Shown here: piece after piece, positions 58,950 through 64,000 of the stretch
Layout: every line of letters starts with the position of its first letter
How positions within the stretch are numbered: the first letter of the stretch is position 1
Assembly: GCA_040219735.1 (NCBI GenBank)
Contig: JAVJRX010000165.1
Reading direction: 5' to 3' (one strand)
DNA: 64,000 nucleotides
Source of the DNA: Coleofasciculus sp040219735
GTDB taxonomy: Bacteria > Cyanobacteriota > Cyanobacteriia > Cyanobacteriales > Coleofasciculaceae
Position numbers and translations under genes: made by a program
The notes under the pieces: generated by a model
Told to the model about the DNA's origin: nothing
The model's database searches: none
The model's input: only the letters and a program-made list of their open reading frames with translations

Positions 58950-59399
58950 ATGACGCGGGAAGAGTTGCTGTCACTCATTAACCAGGCATCGAATGAGGGA
59001 TGGAAAGAATTAGATTTATCAGGAAAAGGGCTAACAGAATTGCCTCCAGAGATTGGCAAGCTAACGCAACTTGAAACATTGATTTTGGGAACTTGGGCAA
59101 AAGAGAAAAAGGGTTCTCAAGGGCTGAAAGGCTACGAGTTGATAGGGCATCGACTTGTTCCCTTGATTTTGGGTAATCGCTTGAAGTCTTTGCCGCCTGA
59201 ACTGGCAAATTTGGTCAACCTGCGGAAGCTGGACATAAGTGGGAACCCTTGGGAAAGAATTCCCGATGTGGTCACTCAACTACGGCATCTGGAGCAATTA
59301 ACTCTAATTCGTACAGACCTTGATAAGATTCCCGAATCGATTAGTCAAGCCGTAGTGCGAGCGTCTCGCTCGCTATTTTGCCTGGTTTTGAACCGATAA
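58950..59399 (+). CDS. Leucine-rich-repeat protein, truncated
   Basis: A 149-residue LRR protein. MTREELLSLINQASNEGWKE followed by LDLSGKGLTELPPEIGKLTQLETLIL is the start of cyanobacterial LRR-Roco/COR GTPase-type proteins, which are usually several hundred residues longer. Two to three further LRRs follow (LKSLPPELANLVNLRKLDISGNP). The C-terminus AVVRASRSLFCLVLNR is read from a dispersed GCGAGCG-TCT-CGCTCGC palindrome, so the gene was probably cut off there. The ATG at 58950 has GGGGATGG upstream; ATG 58896 is an alternative. Confidence 0.7.
   Translation: MTREELLSLINQASNEGWKELDLSGKGLTELPPEIGKLTQLETLILGTWAKEKKGSQGLKGYELIGHRLVPLILGNRLKSLPPELANLVNLRKLDISGNPWERIPDVVTQLRHLEQLTLIRTDLDKIPESISQAVVRASRSLFCLVLNR
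59357..59373. repeat. GCGAGCG-TCT-CGCTCGC palindrome
   Basis: A 17-bp palindrome preceded by GTAGT, inside the last codons of the LRR gene. Related copies lie near 426-442 and 3263-3277. Confidence 0.65.
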
Positions 59400-59467
59400 A
59401 GGCTTAAACCCTTGCATTTCAATGTTTCTTTTATCGACGCAGTGAAGCATCTGTTCAGATTCTGACA

Positions 59468-60184
59468 CTACATCAACCCAGAACGAATCGCCTGAACTGC
59501 TGATTGAGTGGAACCATCACCACGCAGTTTTTCTAAAACATTTCGGACATAAACTTGAACTATTTCCACTGGAATATCTAACCGTTTAGCAATCATGTCA
59601 TTATCGTACCCCTCAATAATGAACTGCAAAACGGCTAACTCCTGTTCAGTCAAAGGACAAGCTGATATAAGTGGGCTGGACTCGCTAATAGAAGCCTGAA
59701 TCGGTGCTGTTTCTTTGGCGGCTGCTATCTCAGGTTGAGCTTGGGTTAAACTGGCATGTTTTAGGACAGTTTTAGCGATTTCGGGATCGAGCCAAACATC
59801 GCCCCTATGCGTAAGTTTAATCGCCTTTAATAATTGATCTCGGTTAACCGTTTTCAGGCAATAAGAATTCGCCCCCGCTGCCAATGCAGCCATAACAGTT
59901 TCTTCATTTCCCTGTAGGGTTAATATTAAAATTTTTGTAGAATTATCTTGCTGATGCTCTTTAATATTTTGGAATCGTCGAGTTAACTCAATGCCATCCA
60001 TATCAGGAAGTCCAATATCAACAATCCCAACATCCGGTTTAACCGTTTCCAGTAAAATTAACCCATCAGCACCGTTTGTCGCTTCACCAACCCATTCAAT
60101 CTCATCACTCTGTTGCAAGGCTGTTCTAAAGCCCATCCGAGTTAGTTCATGGTCTTCAATCAAAACGACTCTAATTTTACTCAT
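59468..60184 (-). CDS. NarL/LuxR-family response regulator
   Basis: A 238-residue two-domain regulator. Receiver (1-125) with acidic pair LIEDHE, phospho-Asp in VGIVDIGLPDMDG, Thr in ILTLQG and Lys in SYCLKTV. A 45-residue Ala/Glu-rich linker leads to a LuxR-type HTH (about 173-238: PLTEQELAVLQFIIEGYDNDMIAKRLDIPVEIVQVYVRNVLEKL). The HTH is slightly diverged (EIVQVYV in place of xTVKxHV). No histidine kinase gene is beside it. Targets unknown. Confidence 0.92.
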   Translation of the reverse strand: MSKIRVVLIEDHELTRMGFRTALQQSDEIEWVGEATNGADGLILLETVKPDVGIVDIGLPDMDGIELTRRFQNIKEHQQDNSTKILILTLQGNEETVMAALAAGANSYCLKTVNRDQLLKAIKLTHRGDVWLDPEIAKTVLKHASLTQAQPEIAAAKETAPIQASISESSPLISACPLTEQELAVLQFIIEGYDNDMIAKRLDIPVEIVQVYVRNVLEKLRGDGSTQSAVQAIRSGLM

Positions 60185-60521
60185 TATTAATCTTTAATAT
60201 CAGGTTTGCCAATAATCAGATATTTTTTTCGCGTCGCCGAAGATTTGTGCTAATTATGTCCTAGGGTGTCTTTAAGCCGTCGTGCATTGAAATTAGGTTA
60301 TACCCGGGAGCAAGATGTTTGTGCTTCGTCCATGCTTTGCTGTCCTCCCAAGGGGGATTTCACGGTTAGGGAATCGCTCATTGAAATGCATCTTAGCTTA
60401 CCCCGAACCCAAAGCGCGATCGCAACCCCGGTAACTGCTACGCTTAAGCTAGGCGTATCTGGACTTCCAGAACCTTGTACCCTGAATAATAGGACATTCA
60501 CCCGTCAACGCAGGAACTCCT
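60185..60521. other. Intergenic region, nothing certain
   Basis: About 340 bp between divergent genes. Overlapping open frames here are not supported. It should contain promoters for the regulator and doxX-like genes. Confidence 0.4.
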
Positions 60522-60947
60522 ATGCAAAAGTACCTCCCTTTAGTCGCTCGTATCTTCCTCTCTGCTATTTTTATCAAATCAGGGATTGGAAAAATTTTCG
60601 GTTTCGCTAGCACTCAACAGTATATGGCTGCTAGCGGAATTCCTTTGGCTGGTCTAGTTCTCATTCCTACTATTATTGTATTACTAGGAGGGGGACTCTC
60701 GGTTTTATTCGGATACAAAGCTCGTTGGGGAGCATTATTACTGATTGGTTTTTTAATTCCCGCTACCTTGATTTTTCACACTAATTTCCCTGAAGAAGAA
60801 ATTGCCTTTTTCAAAAATTTAGGATTAATGGGAGGATTATTAATGGTTGTCGCTTTTGGTGCGGGTGCAATTAGTTTTGATGAACGCACAGAATCCTCAA
60901 TGAACTCGGCGAAATCAAGGGATGATGTGATCAGAACAAACGGGTGA
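60522..60947 (+). CDS. DoxX family membrane protein
   Basis: A 141-residue four-helix membrane protein of the DoxX family. MQKYLPLVARIFLSAIFIKSGIGKIFGF shows the typical first helix with the conserved KxxG pattern. Later helices are at about 42-63, 69-88 and 96-117. DoxX relatives have been linked to quinone or thiosulphate metabolism and oxidative stress, but no specific role can be given. The C-terminal 20 residues are polar. Transcribed towards the kinase-WD40 gene. Confidence 0.87.
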   Translation: MQKYLPLVARIFLSAIFIKSGIGKIFGFASTQQYMAASGIPLAGLVLIPTIIVLLGGGLSVLFGYKARWGALLLIGFLIPATLIFHTNFPEEEIAFFKNLGLMGGLLMVVAFGAGAISFDERTESSMNSAKSRDDVIRTNG

Positions 60948-61019
60948 ATACAAAGGGCGCACAGCCGTGCTACCTGACAGTAATAAAATCCGCTCGCACC
61001 CCAATAGTTGAAAGGGATC

Positions 61020-61074
61020 ATTACCCTTCTACCTTTCTACCTTTTTACCCTTTTATCCTCCTACCCTTTTCCTC
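61020..61074. repeat. Pyrimidine-rich tandem repeat upstream of the kinase gene
   Basis: Degenerate units CTTTCTACC/CTTTTTACC/CTTTTATCC repeat up to the TTG start at 61075. No purine-rich ribosome-binding site is present in it. Confidence 0.6.
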
Positions 61075-62907
61075 TTGAGCTACTGTATTAACCCAAACTG
61101 TCCAAAACCTAAAAACAAAACCGAGCAAAACTTATGCCAAACTTGCGGCACAAAACTGATAGTAGCAGAACGATATCGTCCGCTTCGGCTTTTGGGTACT
61201 GGGGGATTGGGTAGAACGCTGTTAGCCGAGGATGAATCCCAGCCATCAAACCCTTACTGTGCCATCAAACAGTTTTACCCCCAAGGACAAAACAATTCCC
61301 CAAAAGCTGCCCAATTATTTCACCAAGAAGCTGAACGATTAAAAGAATTAGGCAACCATCCCCAAATTCCGGAATTTTTAGCCTATTTTGATCAAAATAA
61401 TTGTCAGTACATTGTCCAAGAATTTATCGATGGACAAAATCTAAATCAAGAGTTAGCAGAAGTAGGCGCATTTTCAGAGGGTCACATTCGCAGTCTGTTG
61501 AATGATTTACTCCCCGTACTGCAATTTATTCATCAGGGAAATGTTATTCATCGAGATATTAAGCCAGAGAATATTATTCGGCGTCGTCGCGATAGGAAAT
61601 TAGTCCTCGTCGATTTTGGTGCGGCTAAGTATGCCACCTGGACGATTTTAGCTAAAACTGGCACAACAATTGGTTCTGCGGGATATGCGGCACCAGAACA
61701 GACGTTTGGTAAAGCTGTCTTTGCCAGCGATATCTATAGTTTGGGAGTTACCTGCATTCATTTGTTAACTCAGATGCAGCCGTTTGACTTATATGAACCT
61801 TTAGAAAATGGCTTTGTCTGGCGACAGTATTTAGTGAATAATCCCGTCAGTCAGAAACTTGCTGATATTCTGGATAAAATGATTCATCCTCTATTGAAGC
61901 AGCGGTATCATTCTGTTGAGGAAGTCCTCCAAGATTTCCGTCAATTGGGGATAATTCAGGCAATAATTCAATACCAAACTAATTATCCAAAACCTGAAAT
62001 TAATGCCTCTTTTGTTCATACACTCCAAGGGCATTCTGGGGGAGTTGGCACTGTAGCCTTTAGCCCAGATAAAAAAAGTCTTGCTAGTGGTAGTGTCGAT
62101 AAAACAATTAAGTTGTGGCAAGTGAGTATGGCATGGGAAATTCGTACTTTAGGGGGATGGTTTTCCGGACAACATACCCAGGATGTGAGTTGTCTGGCGT
62201 TTAGCCCTAATGGAAAATATCTAGTGAGTGGGAGTCGGGATACAACCCTGAAGTTATGGCGGGTACGAACCGGAAAAAAACTGGTTAGTGTCAAAAGTCA
62301 TAACGGTGGAGTCTATTCAGTAGCATTTAGCCCCAATAAACCCCTATTGGCAAGTTGCGGTAGAGATAGCACAATTAGAATTTGGCAGAGTCGTAGGTTG
62401 ACAACGCTACAGGTTTTATCAAGTCATTCCAGTGGGTTTAATTGTGTCGCATTTAGTCCCGATGGGCAAATCTTGGCGAGTGGGAGTTTGGATGGGACAA
62501 TTGAACTGTGGCACGTTCCCCATTGGCAAAAGCTGGAGACTCTAGCGGGACATCTAAACTCAGTTGATGCGATCGCGTTTAGTCCTGATAGTATAACTTT
62601 AGCCAGTGGCAGTTCTGACGGGATGATTCGGTTGTGGGATATTCGTACCCTTACCCAGACTTCTATCATTAAGGGTAATTTACTCCAGGTGCGTTCTCTC
62701 GCCTTTAGTCCCGACGGGCGTCTCCTCGCCAGTTGCGGTGGCGATAACAGGATTAGGATTTGGGAGGTTGCGACTGGACAAGACTGTTGTATTCTCGAAG
62801 GACATACGGACACAGTTCAAGTTGTGGCATTTAGCCCCGATGGACAAACCTTGGCGAGTGGTAGTTGTGATAGAACGATTAAAATTTGGCGAGTATGGTT
62901 GTTGTAG
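61075..62907 (+). CDS. Ser/Thr protein kinase with WD40 propeller
   Basis: A 610-residue cyanobacterial kinase. An N-terminal four-cysteine zinc ribbon (CINPNCPKPKNKTEQNLCQTCG), then a Hanks-type kinase (about 33-285): glycine loop LLGTGGLGRTLLAED, Lys in CAIKQFYP, HRDIKPENII, DFGAAKYA, GSAGYAAPEQ. Seven WD40 repeats follow (about 315-610), each with a VAFSPDG...LASGSxDxTIKLW core, enough for a full propeller. The start is a TTG (MSYCINPNC), which agrees with homologues; the upstream DNA is a C/T-rich repeat without a ribosome-binding site. Confidence 0.92.
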   Translation: MSYCINPNCPKPKNKTEQNLCQTCGTKLIVAERYRPLRLLGTGGLGRTLLAEDESQPSNPYCAIKQFYPQGQNNSPKAAQLFHQEAERLKELGNHPQIPEFLAYFDQNNCQYIVQEFIDGQNLNQELAEVGAFSEGHIRSLLNDLLPVLQFIHQGNVIHRDIKPENIIRRRRDRKLVLVDFGAAKYATWTILAKTGTTIGSAGYAAPEQTFGKAVFASDIYSLGVTCIHLLTQMQPFDLYEPLENGFVWRQYLVNNPVSQKLADILDKMIHPLLKQRYHSVEEVLQDFRQLGIIQAIIQYQTNYPKPEINASFVHTLQGHSGGVGTVAFSPDKKSLASGSVDKTIKLWQVSMAWEIRTLGGWFSGQHTQDVSCLAFSPNGKYLVSGSRDTTLKLWRVRTGKKLVSVKSHNGGVYSVAFSPNKPLLASCGRDSTIRIWQSRRLTTLQVLSSHSSGFNCVAFSPDGQILASGSLDGTIELWHVPHWQKLETLAGHLNSVDAIAFSPDSITLASGSSDGMIRLWDIRTLTQTSIIKGNLLQVRSLAFSPDGRLLASCGGDNRIRIWEVATGQDCCILEGHTDTVQVVAFSPDGQTLASGSCDRTIKIWRVWLL

Positions 62908-62973
62908 GGGCGAAGCATTCTTGCCAAAAACTTACTCCGAAGAGGATAAATATTCTTCAAGAATGCTTCGCCC
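62908..62973. repeat. 66-bp inverted-repeat element, copy 2
   Basis: GGGCGAAGCATTCTTGCC to AAGAATGCTTCGCCC, same length and inverted relative to 5466-5531. It starts right after the TAG stop of the kinase gene. Confidence 0.75.
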
Positions 62974-63025
62974 ATCTCCCAGCCCCAAAATTACTGCGCC
63001 CATCTCCCAGCCCCAAAATTACCAA
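62971..63025. repeat. 27-bp tandem duplication
   Basis: CCCATCTCCCAGCCCCAAAA with TTAC occurs twice in direct succession, followed by a CCCTGTT tandem (63045-63066). Confidence 0.7.
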
Positions 63026-63073
63026 GGATTGAATATCGTTCCGGGTTTTCCCTGTTCCCTGTTCCCTCATTCT

Positions 63074-64000
63074 ATGACTCAACCTATTAATCTTTTCGAG
63101 TACGAATCATTAGCTCATCAGCAGTTATCTCGAATGGCTGTAGATTATTACACCAGTGGCGCTTGGGATGAAGTAACGTTACGTGATAATCGTGCGGCGT
63201 TTGAGAAATTCAAACTTCGCCCCCGGATGTTGGTTGATGTGAGTCAGCGGGATTTAAGTACAACCGTTTTAGGTCAATCTCTCTCCCTACCGATTCTAAT
63301 TGCACCGATGGCATTTCAATGTCTGGCACATCCAGAGGGGGAAATAGTGACAGCAAAAGCAGCGGCTAAAGTAGGATCAGCAATGGTGTTGAGTACCCTA
63401 TCCACTCAACCTTTAGAAGAAGTCGCATTGGCATCAAAACAGGTGCAGTCAGAATCTCAGATAGATACTCATTCTCCATTATGGTTTCAACTCTATATGC
63501 ATCGCGATCGCGCTTTGACTCAGAACTTAGTTGAACGGGCTCAAGCCGCAGGTTATAATGCCCTTTGTCTTACTGTAGATGCGCCTGTTTTAGGGTGTCG
63601 AGAAAAAGATAAGCGCAACCAGTTTACCCTACCTATGGGTATGGAATTGGCAAATTTAGCCCATCGAGATATTCCTGAAATCGTCGGCGAGTCGGGCTTA
63701 TTCGCCTATTTTGTCCAGCAGCTTGACCCGGGGCTGACTTGGCAGGATTTGGACGGGTTGCAGTCCTTGACAAATTTACCAATTATTGTTAAAGGAATTT
63801 TAAGGGGTGATGATGCGCTGCGGGCAGTGGAACATGGGGCAAAGGCAGTGATTGTATCCAATCATGGGGGTAGGCAATTGGATGGTGCGATCGCGTCGAT
63901 TGATGCTCTTGCTGAAGTTGTTGCGGCTGTCGGCGATAAGGTTGATGTGCTTATGGATGGAGGGATTCGCCGTGGCACAGATGTCCTCAAAGCCTTAGCA
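63074..64000 (+). CDS. FMN-dependent alpha-hydroxy acid oxidase (glycolate/lactate oxidase type), partial
   Basis: The frame opens at ATG 63074 and runs 309 codons to the window end; about 55 residues of the C-terminus are missing. Family traits: INLFEYESLAHQQLSRMAVDYYTSGAWDEVTLRDN, LPILIAPMAFQCLAHPEGE, WFQLYMHRDR, LCLTVDAPVLGCREKDKRN, IIVKGILRGDDALRAVEHGA with the FMN lysine, VSNHGGRQLDGA with catalytic His and Arg, and DGGIRRGTDVLKALA. In cyanobacteria this group includes lactate oxidase (Nostoc) and glycolate oxidase; which one cannot be settled here. Confidence 0.93.
   Translation, partial: MTQPINLFEYESLAHQQLSRMAVDYYTSGAWDEVTLRDNRAAFEKFKLRPRMLVDVSQRDLSTTVLGQSLSLPILIAPMAFQCLAHPEGEIVTAKAAAKVGSAMVLSTLSTQPLEEVALASKQVQSESQIDTHSPLWFQLYMHRDRALTQNLVERAQAAGYNALCLTVDAPVLGCREKDKRNQFTLPMGMELANLAHRDIPEIVGESGLFAYFVQQLDPGLTWQDLDGLQSLTNLPIIVKGILRGDDALRAVEHGAKAVIVSNHGGRQLDGAIASIDALAEVVAAVGDKVDVLMDGGIRRGTDVLKALA

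Noticed and set aside
60266..60610. 114-codon plus-strand frame
   Set aside because: Overlaps the doxX-like gene start in another frame; no homology features.
1..64000. tRNA, rRNA and CRISPR arrays
   Set aside because: Looked for TTCGA-type T-loops with acceptor pairing and for regularly spaced direct repeats; none was convincing. The tandem arrays present have units of 7-27 bp without unique spacers.

Overview
The window is chromosomal DNA from a filamentous, Oscillatoriales-type cyanobacterium. The evidence is the many GCGATCGC (HIP1) octamers, the abundant short tandem and palindromic repeats between genes, and typical cyanobacterial families (pheophorbide-oxygenase-like Rieske protein, DUF928, DUF4230, CHASE2 cyclase, RcaC-like regulator, kinase-WD40 fusion). 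Closest genus by general character could be Coleofasciculus or Microcoleus, but this is inference. I saw no tRNA, rRNA or CRISPR array.

Layout. 1-6.7 kb (all minus): a partial membrane protein, then cmoB, cmoA, a small membrane protein, trmN6 and two U32-family genes. These look like a tRNA wobble-uridine (cmo5U34) modification cluster. 7-12.6 kb: a WecG/TagA glycosyltransferase, an RcaC-like multidomain response regulator, a PEP-CTERM protein and NAD+ synthetase. 12.6-15.4 kb: an IS200/IS605 element (zinc-finger-less TnpB, broken TnpA) and a DUF928 protein. 15.5-18.6 kb: a CHASE2 nucleotide cyclase facing an EAL protein. 18.8-28 kb: aldo/keto reductase, GH13 alpha-glucosidase, a gutted tnpB, a decayed GH13 paralogue, a Rieske oxygenase, a His-box hydroxylase and a GlgX debranching enzyme. 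28.4-35.4 kb: type III pantothenate kinase, small or secreted unknowns, a RAYT transposase flanked by REP hairpins, and a RecJ gene carrying two in-frame repeat insertions.

35.7-45.1 kb is the most attractive metabolic locus: two di-haem cytochrome c paralogues, a membrane protein, an Fe-S Old Yellow Enzyme, a short-chain dehydrogenase, a plant-type fatty-acid alpha-dioxygenase homologue and a catalase-like haem protein. I read it as a candidate oxylipin (oxygenated fatty acid) pathway. 46-55.4 kb: a CtpA-type protease, then the Anbu locus (circularly permuted ATP-grasp, alpha-E, transglutaminase-like, Anbu proteasome-like peptidase) with an FkbM methyltransferase and a VKOR-thioredoxin fusion placed among them, then DUF4230.

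55.4-56.2 kb holds no gene but contains a 788-bp element with about 100-bp inverted ends around a highly structured, ORF-free core. This is a candidate mobile non-coding RNA. 56.3-64 kb: a duplicated-domain secreted protein, small unknowns, a truncated LRR protein, a NarL-type regulator, DoxX, a kinase-WD40 protein and a partial FMN-dependent hydroxy-acid oxidase at the edge. A recurring theme is dispersed repeats that touch coding sequence: they supply start codons, stop codons, C-termini and internal linkers.
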